In this document: positions 26,231-35,640 of the stretch, piece by piece | How the letters are laid out: every line of letters begins with the position of its first letter | How positions within the stretch are numbered: position 1 is the stretch's first letter | Assembly (NCBI GenBank): GCA_965205165.1 | Contig: OZ242037.1 | Coordinates: 1,860,001 to 1,924,000, forward strand | Direction: 5' to 3' | DNA from: CBDESM01 sp965205165 | Lineage (GTDB): Bacteria > Chloroflexota > Dehalococcoidia > Bin125 | Length of the DNA stretch: 64,000 nucleotides | Program-made: the position numbers and the translations under genes | The notes under the pieces: generated by a model | Databases searched by the model: none | What the model was told of the DNA's origin: nothing | What the model saw: only the letters and a program-made list of their open reading frames with translations

Positions 26231-27474
26231 CGGCGCGGCCGGCGCTGGAACGGAACCTGCCCGTCTACCTCGCCGTGCGGGCGATCAGCGGGTTCTTCAT
26301 CTGGGCCCCGGTTTGGATGCTCTACCTGCTGGAGACGCGGGCCCTCTCGATCACGGAAATCGCCGGGCTGGAGGCGGCACTGGTCGCCTGCGCGCTCGCC
26401 GGCGAGGTCCCGGCCGGGGCCGTGGCCGACCGCTGGGGGCGGCGCGCATCTCTGCTGTTGGGCGCGGCCGTCTACACAGCGGGCGCGCTCGCCTTCGGGC
26501 TGACGGGCGCGTACGCCCCGCTGATCGCCGCTTGGGGATTGATGGGAATCGGCCTCGCGCTCTGGTCCGGCAGCGGGCCCGCGCTGCTCTACGACTCGCT
26601 CCGCGCCCTCGGCCGCGAGCGCGAGTTCGAGCGGCGGCTGGGCCGCGCCGAGGCGGCCGGGCAGATCGTCGAGCTCGCCGCGGTCATGGCGGCCGGGCCG
26701 CTCGCCTTCCTGATCGGCTACCAGGGCGTGGTGCTGGTCAACTGCGGCACGATGCTCGCCGCCGGAGCGGCCGCGCTGCTGCTGCGCGAGCCGCCCCGCG
26801 GCCGGGCCGACGGCGCGGCCGCCCCCGGCTACGCCGCGACGCTGCGGGCGGGCCTGTCGCTGGTGCTGCGCAGGCGGACGCTGCTCTGCCTGATCGCCTT
26901 CTCGGCCGCGATCTGGGCGCTGCTGCGGATGGCCGAGTGGGCGCGCCCGCTGTTCCTCCGCGAACACGGGCAGCTGCCGGACGAGGGTCTCGCCGCGGGC
27001 GCGATCTACTCCGCTTGGTTCGTTCCCGTGCTGGCGGGCAGCGCGGCCGGCGCCCTGCTCGCCGCGCCGCTGGCCGCCCGGCTCGGCGAGGCGAGGGCGC
27101 TGCCCGCCGCGGCCCTGGCCGGATGCGGCGCGCTGGCGGTCATGGCAACCGTCGATCATCTCGCCGCGATCGCGGCATTTGCGCTCGCCGCCGCCTGCGC
27201 GACGGCGGCTTGGACGCTCGCCAACGGCCTGGTCAACCGCCGCGTCCCGTCCGCGCAGCGGGCGACGGTGCTGTCCGTCCTCGCGCTCGCGGCCTCGCTC
27301 CTGATGTTCGGGCGGGTGCTGCTGATCGGGCCGCTGACGGACGCGCTCGGCCTCCGCCCCGCCTTCGCCGTCGGGCTGGCGCTGATGGCCGCGCTCGGCC
27401 TCCCCCTCTGGCTGCTCTGGCGGCGGGCCGAACGCCCCCGCCCGAGTTCTGTCAACTGCGATGCAGAGCGCTGA
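26227..27474 (+). CDS. MFS transporter, paralogue 2 of 3
   Basis: The 415-residue protein starts at ATG 26227 in the ATGA overlap with paralogue 1, so the two are translationally coupled. It has about 12 membrane helices, motif A as GAVADRWGRRASLLL and a later LLYDSLRALGREREFERR loop shared with its neighbours. Its second half is more diverged: paralogues 1 and 3 read YINRR-ATVLSVFEL where this one reads LVNRR-ATVLSVLAL. The substrate is not predictable. Confidence 0.88.
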   Translation: MTARPALERNLPVYLAVRAISGFFIWAPVWMLYLLETRALSITEIAGLEAALVACALAGEVPAGAVADRWGRRASLLLGAAVYTAGALAFGLTGAYAPLIAAWGLMGIGLALWSGSGPALLYDSLRALGREREFERRLGRAEAAGQIVELAAVMAAGPLAFLIGYQGVVLVNCGTMLAAGAAALLLREPPRGRADGAAAPGYAATLRAGLSLVLRRRTLLCLIAFSAAIWALLRMAEWARPLFLREHGQLPDEGLAAGAIYSAWFVPVLAGSAAGALLAAPLAARLGEARALPAAALAGCGALAVMATVDHLAAIAAFALAAACATAAWTLANGLVNRRVPSAQRATVLSVLALAASLLMFGRVLLIGPLTDALGLRPAFAVGLALMAALGLPLWLLWRRAERPRPSSVNCDAER

Positions 27475-27574
27475 TTGCCCTCGCAGGTGCGTCACAGCGC
27501 CGCCGCATTGCTACGATCAGCGCTCGCGGAACCCCCGCCCATCCTTCGCGTCCAGACCCCGAGCCCCCCGGCGC

Positions 27575-29098
27575 ATGGCCTTCTCCGAACCGACCTCCAC
27601 GACGCGGAACGCAGCGGCGCAGGACGATCGCGGCCGCTTCCGCCGCAACATCCCCGTCTTCTACGCCTTCAACTTCGCGGCCGGTTTCTTCATCTGGCTG
27701 CCCGTCTGGATCCTCTACCTGATCGAGACCCGCGGGCTCTCGCTCACCCAGGTCGCGCTCATGGAGGGCGTCTTCTGGATCGCGATCATCCTCACCGAAG
27801 TCCCCACGGGCGCGGTGGCCGATCGCTGGGGCCGCCGCGTCTCCCTCGCACTCGGCGGCTTCGGTTTCACCATCGCCTCCTTCGTCTTCGCCTTCGCCGG
27901 CAACTTCCCCATCCTGCTCGTGTCCTACATCCTGATGGCGATCGCCCTCACCCTCTTCACCGGCTCCGGCCCGGCGCTGCTCTTCGACACGCTCCGCCAT
28001 CTGCGCAAGACGCGCGAGTTCGAGCGCACCATGGGCCGCTCCGAGGCGATCATGGCGTTCTCGCTGCTCGCCGCCACCCTGCTCGGCGGCCCGCTCGCCT
28101 TCCTGCTCGGCTACCAGGGCGTGATCCTCGTCGGCGCGGCCTCGATGTCCGTCGCCGGCGTCATCGCGCTCTTCCTGCGCGAACCGCCCCGCACCGAGGC
28201 CGACATCGCCGCCGCCAATCTCGCGCCGGGCGGCGGCTCGGACGAGCAGCCGGGCGCTGCCCGCTCGCCCCGCGCCGACTACTTCGGGGGCTTGGCCAAG
28301 GGCGTCCGGCTCGTCTTCTCCACCCGCACCATCCTCTACATCATCCCGCTCGCCGCGCTGGGCTGGGTCATCTTCGAGCTGCCCGAGTTCCTCTTCCAGT
28401 ACTTCCTCCTGCTCAAGGAGATCAGCCCCACCGAGAGCCTGCTCGACGGCTTCGTCTTCTCCCTCTACTTCGTCCCCATCTTCGTCGGCAGCATGGCCGG
28501 CTCGATGATCGCCGCGCCGATCGCCGATCGCTTCGGCGAGCGCGCCGCCCTCCCCGTCGTGATGATCTCCGGCGCGCTTGCCTACGTCGCCCTCGCGCTC
28601 TTCGACCACCTCGGCGTGATCGCCGCCATCGCCGTGGTCGCCGCCTGCCGCCACGCCGTCCGCCCCATCGCGATCGGCTACATCAACCGCCGCGTCGGCT
28701 CCGATCAGCGCGCCACCGTGCTCTCCGTCTTCGAACTCGTCGCCGGCGGTTCGATGGCCGTGCTCGTGCTCGTCGTCGGCCCCTCCGCCGACGCCATCAA
28801 CCTCCAAGTCGCCTACGGCATCGCCTTGGCCATCCTCGTCGTGATCGGCGGCGCGCTTTGGCTCAACTGGAACCGCGCCCATCGGGCCGAGCCGCCGATC
28901 GCCGACCTGGACGAGCCGGCGTCGTACATCCCGGTGCCGCTCGCCTCCGGCGAGCCAGCTGAACCGGCCTCGCCCTTCTCCTGCATTGCCCGGCCGATCG
29001 AGCAGCACGACGGCTACGCGACTACCTCCGCCTCCCGCAGCATCGCCGCCTCCGACGCGGCGATGCCGATCTCCCCCAGCAGCGCCTCCGAATCCTGA
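27575..29098 (+). CDS. MFS transporter, paralogue 3 of 3
   Basis: The 508-residue protein starts at ATG 27575; the frame is open further upstream but that sequence is not protein-like. It keeps the paralogue blocks (FFIWLPVWILYLIETRG, EVPTGAVADRWGRR, LLFDTLRHLRKTREFERT) and has a longer central loop. After the last helix is a tail of about 60 residues. Its last 85 nt run antisense into the end of the racemase gene at 29014, so the tail is probably not conserved and may reflect a lost stop. A 100 bp gap holding TACGAT (27512-27517) separates it from paralogue 2, so it may have its own promoter. Confidence 0.88.
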   Translation: MAFSEPTSTTRNAAAQDDRGRFRRNIPVFYAFNFAAGFFIWLPVWILYLIETRGLSLTQVALMEGVFWIAIILTEVPTGAVADRWGRRVSLALGGFGFTIASFVFAFAGNFPILLVSYILMAIALTLFTGSGPALLFDTLRHLRKTREFERTMGRSEAIMAFSLLAATLLGGPLAFLLGYQGVILVGAASMSVAGVIALFLREPPRTEADIAAANLAPGGGSDEQPGAARSPRADYFGGLAKGVRLVFSTRTILYIIPLAALGWVIFELPEFLFQYFLLLKEISPTESLLDGFVFSLYFVPIFVGSMAGSMIAAPIADRFGERAALPVVMISGALAYVALALFDHLGVIAAIAVVAACRHAVRPIAIGYINRRVGSDQRATVLSVFELVAGGSMAVLVLVVGPSADAINLQVAYGIALAILVVIGGALWLNWNRAHRAEPPIADLDEPASYIPVPLASGEPAEPASPFSCIARPIEQHDGYATTSASRSIAASDAAMPISPSSASES

Positions 29099-30240
29099 CC
29101 CCGCACCGGCGCCCCGCCGCGCACCCGGCCCGGCGTCCCCGACAGCTTCGGCGCGACCCCCGCCTGCCGCATCGTCCCGCCCTCCGGCGTCGGCACCTCG
29201 ACCACCATCCCCCGCGCCACGTGGTGCGGATCCTCCAGCGTCTCCGCCAGCGAGAGCACCGGCTTCGCGCACACGTCCGTCTCGTTCAGGATCCGCTCCC
29301 ACTCCGCCGCCGGCCGCGTCCGGAACGCCGCCGCGAACGCCGCCCGCATCTCCGCCTTCCGCCCGGCATCCTCCGTCGCCTGATCCCCCGCGAATTCCGC
29401 GCAGCCCAGCGCCTCGCACAGGTTCGCGAAGAAGTACGGCTCCATCGCCCCCACCGAGAACCAGCGCCCGTCCGACGTCTCGTAGACGCCGTAGTAGGGC
29501 GCTCCGCCGTTCAGCTGGTGCCGCGCCGGCCGCATGTCCGCCCCCGCTCCCGCGTGCCCGGCCAAGGCCGACGTGATCAACGACATCACCCCGTCCGTCA
29601 TCGCCGCGTCGACCTGCTGCCCCTCGCCCGTCCGCTCCCGCGCCTGCAGCGCGCAGACGATCCCGAACGCCGCCATCAGCCCGCCGCCCGCGAAATCCGC
29701 GATGATGTTGACCGGAATCGACGGCCGCCCGCCCGCGTCCGGGTCCCCGATCATCCCCAGCGCTCCCGCCGCCGCGATGTAGTTGACGTCGTGACCCACA
29801 TGCGCCGCGTAGGGCCCCGTCTGCCCGAACCCGGACAGCGAGCAGTACACCAGCCGCGGATTCCGCCCCCGCAGCGTCTCCCAATCCACGCCCAGCCGCT
29901 TCACCACGCCGGGCCGGAATCCCTCCAGCACCACGTCGGCGTTCTCCGCCAGCCGGTAGAAGATCTCCCGCGCCCGCTCGTCCTTCAGGTTCAGCCCGAT
30001 CGACCGCTTCCCGCGCCCCAGCGCGTAGGACGAGTAGCGCCGCCGCTCCTCGTTCGGATCCTTGCCCGGCTGCGCCTCCGCCGCCCGCCGGCCCCGCGGC
30101 CGGCCCGCCTCCTCGATCATGATCACCTCCGCCCCCATGTCCGCCAGCAGCATCGAGCAGTACGGCCCCGGCGCCAGCCGCGAGAGGTCCAGCACCCGGA
30201 TCCCGTCCAGCGGCCCGTCCAACTGCGCCCGCTCGCTCAT
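29014..30240 (-). CDS. CaiB/BaiF family protein, alpha-methylacyl-CoA racemase-like
   Basis: The 408-residue product begins with the type III CoA-transferase fold (GIRVLDLSRLAPGPYCSMLLADMGAEV) and has GFGQTGPYAAHVGHDVNYIA. The His-Asp pair in GHDVNY is typical of alpha-methylacyl-CoA racemases, which epimerise 2-methyl branched acyl-CoAs, and not of formyl-CoA transferases. A frame extension beyond 30240 is a shadow of the next gene; the ATG at 30240 is preceded by GGAAGGAGC. A TAGCCT on the minus strand at 30269-30274 could be its promoter. Its end overlaps the MFS gene on the other strand. Confidence 0.88.
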   Translation of the reverse strand: MSERAQLDGPLDGIRVLDLSRLAPGPYCSMLLADMGAEVIMIEEAGRPRGRRAAEAQPGKDPNEERRRYSSYALGRGKRSIGLNLKDERAREIFYRLAENADVVLEGFRPGVVKRLGVDWETLRGRNPRLVYCSLSGFGQTGPYAAHVGHDVNYIAAAGALGMIGDPDAGGRPSIPVNIIADFAGGGLMAAFGIVCALQARERTGEGQQVDAAMTDGVMSLITSALAGHAGAGADMRPARHQLNGGAPYYGVYETSDGRWFSVGAMEPYFFANLCEALGCAEFAGDQATEDAGRKAEMRAAFAAAFRTRPAAEWERILNETDVCAKPVLSLAETLEDPHHVARGMVVEVPTPEGGTMRQAGVAPKLSGTPGRVRGGAPVRGQDSEALLGEIGIAASEAAMLREAEVVA

Positions 30241-30266
30241 CGCCCGCTCCTTCCCCTCAGACCGGC

Positions 30267-31337
30267 TCAGGCTACGCCCCCCTCCTCCGGACGCGCCCGC
30301 AGCGGCACTTGGAACAGCCAGAGGAAGCCCAGCCCCACGATCGCGATCGGCACCAGCACCAACCCGTGCAGCGCCACCGCGTAGGCCGTCGCCGCTTCCT
30401 CCGCCCCCGCGAACCCGTAGGCCGGCAGATACGCCAGCAGCACCGCCTTCGCCGCCCACTCGAACGGCCCCACCCCGCCGCTGGTCGAGGGCGCCGTGAT
30501 CAGCAGATTCGCCGCCGCCGCGACCAGCAGGTACACCGCGAACGGCAGCTCCAGCCCGAACGCCTTCCCGACCATCCAGTACATCAGCGCCTCCAGCCCC
30601 CAGGCCGCCAGGCTCGTCCACAACGCGCCGCGCACCTGCCGCCCGTTCGCCTGCGCCCCCGCGCCCGCGACCAACGGCTCCAGCCAGCCCGCCTCCCGCG
30701 ACGCCATCCCGGGCAGCCGCCGCAGCCAGCGCCGACCGCGCTCGACCACCGCCTCAGAGTTCCGCGCCGCCGCCCCGAACACCAGGAACGCCCCGATCAT
30801 CCCGAACACCAGGAACGCCATCGCCCCCGTCAGCCACCAGCCCGCGAACGGCATCCCCCACGCGCCGACCGCGCTCGCGCACACCCCGACCGCGAGGAAG
30901 ATCGTCAGCATCAGCCCGTCGTAGACCCGCGTCATGAAGATCGTCGACAAACCCGTCACCCCCCGCAGCCCGTGCCGCTGCGCCAGCACGTGCGCCCGCA
31001 CCAGCTCCCCCGTCCGCAGCGGCAGCACGTTGTTCACCCCGAACCCGATCGCCACGATCGGGAACAGCCGCGGCCAGGCGATCTCCTTGAGGTGCAGCAG
31101 CAGGTAGCGCCACCGCCACGCCCGCATCGCCACCCCCGCGAAATAGGCCGCCAGCGCCGGCCCGATCCACTCCAGCCGCGCCTCCATGAACGCGCGCCCC
31201 ACCCCGCCGAAATCCGTGTTGCGCAGGAACAGCGCGATGAACGCGCTGCTCACCCCCAGCCCCAGCGCCGCCCGCGCCGCGGGGTGCCCGGCCAGCCGCC
31301 GCGCCCGCGCGAACGCCTCAGCCCCAGACCGCCCCAA
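30267..31337 (-). CDS. Lysylphosphatidylglycerol synthase-type membrane protein (UPF0104)
   Basis: This 356-residue membrane protein belongs to PF03706, with GFGVNNVLPLRTGELVRAHVL and a C-terminal STSGGVGPFEWA block and about eight helices. The catalytic domain of true LPG synthases is absent, so it is a transport/flippase-like or glycosyl-lipid associated member. It begins at TTG 31337, 3 nt after the stop of the PAP2 gene; no ATG fits. The start is therefore moderately sure. With the adjacent PAP2 enzyme it suggests membrane-lipid handling. Confidence 0.8.
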   Translation of the reverse strand: MGRSGAEAFARARRLAGHPAARAALGLGVSSAFIALFLRNTDFGGVGRAFMEARLEWIGPALAAYFAGVAMRAWRWRYLLLHLKEIAWPRLFPIVAIGFGVNNVLPLRTGELVRAHVLAQRHGLRGVTGLSTIFMTRVYDGLMLTIFLAVGVCASAVGAWGMPFAGWWLTGAMAFLVFGMIGAFLVFGAAARNSEAVVERGRRWLRRLPGMASREAGWLEPLVAGAGAQANGRQVRGALWTSLAAWGLEALMYWMVGKAFGLELPFAVYLLVAAAANLLITAPSTSGGVGPFEWAAKAVLLAYLPAYGFAGAEEAATAYAVALHGLVLVPIAIVGLGFLWLFQVPLRARPEEGGVA

Positions 31338-31340
31338 TCA

Positions 31341-32408
31341 TCACCGCATTCCCAAGCGGCCCGGCTTCCGCCGCATCCCCTCGCGCGCCTCGCGCCACGC
31401 CTCGCTCCAAGCCCGCTCCACCTCGCCCCAGCGCGAGCGCAGCGTCAGCGCCAGCCAGCGCGCCGCCTCCGCTCCACCGAACACCGCCGCCGCCACGATC
31501 CCGCCCGCGATCACGTCCGCGAAGTAATGCTCGCCCAAGTAGACCAGCGAAAACGCCAGCACCGCCGAATACAGCGCCGCGATCCCCGTCAGCACCCGCG
31601 ACCGCAGCACCAAGCCGATCATCACCACCACGAACGAAGCCGCGAAGTGCAGCGACGGCATCGCCGCCGTCGGATTCGGCTCCGCCATCGCCTCGAACGC
31701 CCATGCGTAGAACGACTGCCCCAGGATGATCGGCCCGATGCTCTCCATCTCGCGGACCACGCCGCCGATCAAGCCCTGCTCCGCCGCCATCCACGGCGGC
31801 GCCGTCGGCGCGAGGTAGTACAGCGCCACCCCCGCGTAGAACGTGGCCGCCATGATGATCGCCACCCGCCGCGTCTGCTTCCGCGCGAAGAAATACGCCG
31901 CCAGCACCACCGCATGCGGGAAGAAGAACCACGTCCAGTGGATGAACGCCGACAGCCAGGACAGCCAGCCGCCTTCCCCGAAGCCCGGCACCCGCGCCTG
32001 CAGCCAGGCCGAGGGCACGTCCCCCGCGAACAGCCAGCGCTCCCAATCGATTACGTAGGCCGACATCACCGCCACGCCCGTCTCGTCCGCCGCGTCCCGC
32101 AGCTGCGTGAAGAACGCGATCGCCACCGCGTACGCCGCCAGCGTCGTCCAGTCGGAGCGATCCCGCGTGATCCAGAAGCCCGCCAGTCCCGCGGCCGCCA
32201 GGAACGGCGTCGCCGCCAGCGCGTCGAACCCGCTGGTCAGCCGCAGCACCGCGGCCGCCGCCCCGGCCCCGATCGCGGCCCAGGCCAGCCGCCGCGAATT
32301 GGCGTCCAGCCAAGCCGCCGCCCGCTGCGCGCGCGCTTCCAGCGTCATCATCTTCGCCGAATCCCGGCTCCTGCCGCTCCGCTCGGCGGGTGCATCAGCC
32401 CGTTCCAT
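31341..32408 (-). CDS. PAP2-family phosphatase (inositolphosphotransferase-like)
   Basis: The 355-residue protein has a polar N-terminus, six or more membrane segments, and the two active-site blocks of PAP2 enzymes of the AUR1/IPC-synthase type: MPSLHFAASF and YLGEHYFADVIAG, each with a catalytic His. A TAPPWM segment before the first is also typical. Such enzymes transfer or remove phosphate head groups on lipids at the outer membrane face. It starts at the ATG at 32408, 6 nt after a minus-strand TAGGAT. It is followed closely by the PF03706 gene. Confidence 0.82.
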   Translation of the reverse strand: MERADAPAERSGRSRDSAKMMTLEARAQRAAAWLDANSRRLAWAAIGAGAAAAVLRLTSGFDALAATPFLAAAGLAGFWITRDRSDWTTLAAYAVAIAFFTQLRDAADETGVAVMSAYVIDWERWLFAGDVPSAWLQARVPGFGEGGWLSWLSAFIHWTWFFFPHAVVLAAYFFARKQTRRVAIIMAATFYAGVALYYLAPTAPPWMAAEQGLIGGVVREMESIGPIILGQSFYAWAFEAMAEPNPTAAMPSLHFAASFVVVMIGLVLRSRVLTGIAALYSAVLAFSLVYLGEHYFADVIAGGIVAAAVFGGAEAARWLALTLRSRWGEVERAWSEAWREAREGMRRKPGRLGMR

Positions 32409-32414
32409 GCGCCC

Positions 32415-32420
32415 ATCCTA
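32415..32420 (-). promoter_or_regulatory. -10 hexamer of a leaderless promoter (PAP2 gene)
   Basis: TAGGAT on the minus strand ends 6 nt before the ATG at 32408. It overlaps the last codon of the upstream lipoprotein gene (32418). The same hexamer and spacing occur at 37925 and 54413. Confidence 0.4.
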
Positions 32421-33188
32421 CTCCCCGTCCGCTCCCTCCGCGGCCAGCGCCGCCCCGCGCATCTCCCGCAGCCGTTCGCTCGCCAGCGCGGCCGCCGCCG
32501 CCAAATCCGTCAGCACCGCCCCCGGCGGCTCCGGCTCTGCCAGCGCACCCGCCGAAGACCGCCGCGGCAGCACCAAAAACACCACCGCCGTGTCCTGCGC
32601 GAACACCGTCACCGTCGTCCGCCAGCGCCCGCCCGAATGCCCCCGCAGCAACTCGAACGTCGCCGACGCGTCGCCCGCTGCCGGCTCCTCCAACTTGCGC
32701 GCGTCGAACAGATCATGCTGCGGACTCGTGAACTGCAGCGCCGCCGACGCCGGCCGCTCCGACAAGTACCGCACCCACTCCGACGCCGCCTCCGCGCTCT
32801 CGTCCGTGATCACGTGGACCCACAGCGTCTCGTTCGTCGTGCTCGTCGCGCTCGGGCTCAGCACCACCCCCGCGTCGTACAGCGCCCGCGCCGGCAGCGC
32901 CGCCAGCACAGGGTCGCGCAGCTCCGAAAGCAGCGCCGGCAGCCCCGCTGCGAACTGCGAGTCGGCCAGATGTCCGCCGATATCCGCCGCCGAAATCGGA
33001 ACCTCCCACAAAATCGGCTCGGCCGGCTCCGCCACCGCCTCTTCCGCCTGCCCCGGATCCTCTTCCAACTCCTCGACGACCTGCTGCTCTTCCGGTTCCG
33101 CGGGCGCAGGCGCGACCGCATCGCCGCCGCAGCCGACCGCCACCGCGCATGCCGCCGCGCATCCGATCAACGCCGCCCGCGCACCCAC
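32418..33188 (-). CDS. Putative lipoprotein of unknown function
   Basis: The 256-residue product has a lipobox ending at Cys20 (AVAVGC, then GGD), an acidic Glu/Pro-rich linker of about 40 residues and then a globular mixed domain with DILWVHVI-like strands (TLWVHVITDE, TVTVFAQDTAVVFLVL). I recognise no family. It starts at GTG 33188, 9 nt after the histidine kinase, so it may be a target or partner of the two-component system by position. It is probably anchored to the outer face of the cytoplasmic membrane. Confidence 0.6.
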   Translation of the reverse strand: MGARAALIGCAAACAVAVGCGGDAVAPAPAEPEEQQVVEELEEDPGQAEEAVAEPAEPILWEVPISAADIGGHLADSQFAAGLPALLSELRDPVLAALPARALYDAGVVLSPSATSTTNETLWVHVITDESAEAASEWVRYLSERPASAALQFTSPQHDLFDARKLEEPAAGDASATFELLRGHSGGRWRTTVTVFAQDTAVVFLVLPRRSSAGALAEPEPPGAVLTDLAAAAALASERLREMRGAALAAEGADGE

Positions 33189-33197
33189 CGTCCGCTC

Positions 33198-34756
33198 TCA
33201 ATCGCCCGCCGGCGCCGCCGGATCCGCGGCCCCGCCCGGAGCCGCGCGCAGGATCACCCGGAACGTCGTCCCCGCGCCCGGCCGGCTCGACACCTGGATC
33301 TCCCCGCCCTGCGCCCGCACCAGCTCCCGCGCGATCGCCAAACCCAGCCCCGTCCCCCCCTTCGATCCCGGCCGATCCGTCCGGTAGTACCGATCGAACA
33401 GGTGCGGAATCGCCTCCTCCGGTATCCCCACGCCCGTGTCCGCCACCCCGATGCCCACGCTCGTCCCGCTCTCCCTCCGCATGCTCAGCAGCACCTGGCC
33501 CCCCGGCGCCGTGTGCCTCAGCGCGTTGTCCACCAGATTCCCCAGCACCTGCTCCAGCCGATCCCAATCGCCCAGCACCTCCGGCACCGGCTCCTCCGGC
33601 AGCACCTCCAGCCGCACCTCCAAATCCTCCGCACGCAGCGCGAACAGCTCCGACACGTGCCGCACCAGCGGCTCCACCTCCACCGGCGACACCTCCACCT
33701 CGACCGCGCCCGACTCGATCCGCGACAAGTCCAGCAGCCCCTCCACCAGCCGCAGCAGCCGCCGCGACTCGTCTTCGATGATCCGGTAGGCGTTGTCCTT
33801 GCCCCCCTCGTCAGCCACCACCCGATCCATCAACGCCCGCGAAAACCCGTTGATCGACGTCAACGGCGTCTGCAGGTCGTGCGACACGTTGGCCAGGAAA
33901 TCCCGCAGCGCCCGCTGCTGCCGCTCCACCTCCTCCGCCATCTGGTTGAACGACTCGGCCAGCTCCCGCGCTTCCCGCGGCCCCCCGATCTCCACCCGCT
34001 GCGACGACGCCCCCCGCGCCATGCTGCGCGAGGCCGCCGCCACCCGCTGCACGGCCGGTAGATCGAGCGCGAGACCGCGAACCCCGCCGCCAAGGCGAAC
34101 GCCGCCACCGCCAGCCCGGCCAGCACCAGCCGCACCGACAAATCCCCCAGCAGCGCCGCCCGCGGCTCCGCCACCAGCGCGACCGCCACGCAGCACGCGC
34201 CCAGCAGCTCCCCTTCCGCCTCGCTCAGCCGCGCCGCCACGTACCACAGCCGCTCCCCCCCGGGCGCTTCCGCCTCGCCCTCCGAATAATCCTCCGCCCC
34301 GCTGCCGGCCGGCCCCGCGATCGCCAGCCGCTCGCCCAGGAAGCGATCCCCCTGCTCGAACGCCCGCAGCACCTCGCCCTCCTCCGACAGCGCCAGCACC
34401 GCCACGTCCACCTCGCCCGCGATCGAGCCCGTCAGCCGCTCCGCCGTCTCGAAATTCACCAGCAGCGTATCCAGCGTCCGGCTCTCCGCACCGCCCGAAA
34501 ACAGCGCCGGACCCCAAGCCGTCGCGATCTCCCGCACCCGCGCCTCGTCCAGATCGTCCTGCAGGCCCCCCAGCACGAAGAACAGCGCCAGCCCCGCCCC
34601 GCCCAGCGCCAGCAGGATCGTCGTCACCAGCGTCAGGTAGATCCGCGCCCGGATCGACCGCGCCCCCGACGCCCGCCGCGCCGTCCGCCGCAGCCGCGCC
34701 GTCCAGCCCCGCTCCCCCGGCGAAGCCGGCAGCGGCGCGTCGAACGGGCTGTCCAC
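33198..34756 (-). pseudogene. Sensor histidine kinase, frameshifted
   Basis: The gene encodes a membrane sensor kinase in two frames. The first part (GTG 34756 onward) has an N-terminal helix (LTLVTTILLALGGAGLALFF), an extracytoplasmic sensor of about 150 residues and a second helix ending AGFAVSRSIYRP. The second part holds HAMP, the phosphoacceptor NVSHDLQTPLT, and an HATPase domain with DNALRHTAPGG and GTGLGLAIARELV. The frames join near 34050-34055, where one base is missing: CCGTG where CCGGTG would restore the frame. The total of 1559 nt is one short of 520 codons, in agreement. It is a true mutation or an assembly error. Its partner is the downstream-numbered response regulator gene, 46 nt away. 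Confidence 0.85.
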
Positions 34757-34802
34757 CGCCGATCCAGCCCCGATGACCCCTCGCGCCGCCCTTGGCGCGG
34801 CC

Positions 34803-35531
34803 CTAGCGCGCCCCCGCGGTGCCCGCGGGCTCCGCCGCCTGCCCCGCCCCGCTCCCCGCCTCCCCGCGCACCGTCAGCTTGTACCCCACCCCTCGCAGCG
34901 TCTCGATCGCCAGATCGCTCCCCGCCAGGTGCTGCCGCACATGGTTCACGTGCACGTCCACCGTCCGCGTCTCCCCGCTGAACGTGTACCCCCAGACCAG
35001 CGACAGCAGCTGCTCCCGGCTCAGCACCACGTCCAGATTCTGCGCCAGCGCGAACAGCAGGTCGAACTCCTTCGTCCGCAGCCGCAGCTCCCTCCCGTCC
35101 AGCGACGCCTCCCTGCGCATCCGGTCCAGCGCCAGCCCCCCCGCCCGCACGCTCGCGCCCGAGCGCCGGATCCCGTCCGCCCTGCGCAGGATCGCCTTGA
35201 CCCGCGCCACCAGCTCCTTCGGGTTGAACGGCTTGGTCAGGTAGTCGTCCGCGCCCAGCTCCAGCCCCGCGACCTTGACGGCGTCCTCGCGCCGCACCGT
35301 CAGCATGAGGATGGGCAGGTCCGAGTGCTGCCGCACCCCCTTGGCGACCTCGAAGCCGTCGAGCTTGGGCATCATCAGGTCGAGCACGAGCAGGTCGGGC
35401 AGCGAGAGCAGGGCCTTGTCGAGCGCCTCGCGCCCATCGTGTGCGAAGTCGAGCTCGTAGCCCTCGCGCGAGAGGTAGAGCCTGGCCAGCTCGCGGATAT
35501 GCGGCTCATCGTCCGCGATCAGGATCCTCAT
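34803..35531 (-). CDS. OmpR-family response regulator
   Basis: The 242-residue regulator has a receiver domain with the acidic pair (Asp7, Asp8), phospho-acceptor Asp51 in LLVLDLMMP and Lys100 in YLTKPF, followed by a winged-helix DNA-binding domain (FDLLFALAQNLDVVLSREQL, then TVDVHVNHVRQHL and a VGYKL wing). It should be phosphorylated by the adjacent kinase, which is broken in this sequence. A TATAGT on the minus strand lies about 50 nt upstream. The divergent region upstream holds a palindrome and a tandem repeat that could be its binding sites. Confidence 0.93.
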   Translation of the reverse strand: MRILIADDEPHIRELARLYLSREGYELDFAHDGREALDKALLSLPDLLVLDLMMPKLDGFEVAKGVRQHSDLPILMLTVRREDAVKVAGLELGADDYLTKPFNPKELVARVKAILRRADGIRRSGASVRAGGLALDRMRREASLDGRELRLRTKEFDLLFALAQNLDVVLSREQLLSLVWGYTFSGETRTVDVHVNHVRQHLAGSDLAIETLRGVGYKLTVRGEAGSGAGQAAEPAGTAGAR

Positions 35532-35581
35532 AGCAGCCGCCCCAGTCCATCCCGAGAACGCCCGTCATCGCCGCCGCCCCC

Positions 35582-35587
35582 ACTATA
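35582..35587 (-). promoter_or_regulatory. Candidate -10 of the response regulator gene
   Basis: TATAGT on the minus strand is one base from consensus. It gives a leader of about 45 nt. No strong -35 is seen. Confidence 0.4.
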
Positions 35588-35640
35588 GGCACAATCCGCC
35601 CCCGGCACGCCACCCCGCCCGCCCCGATCTCCGCCCGCAT

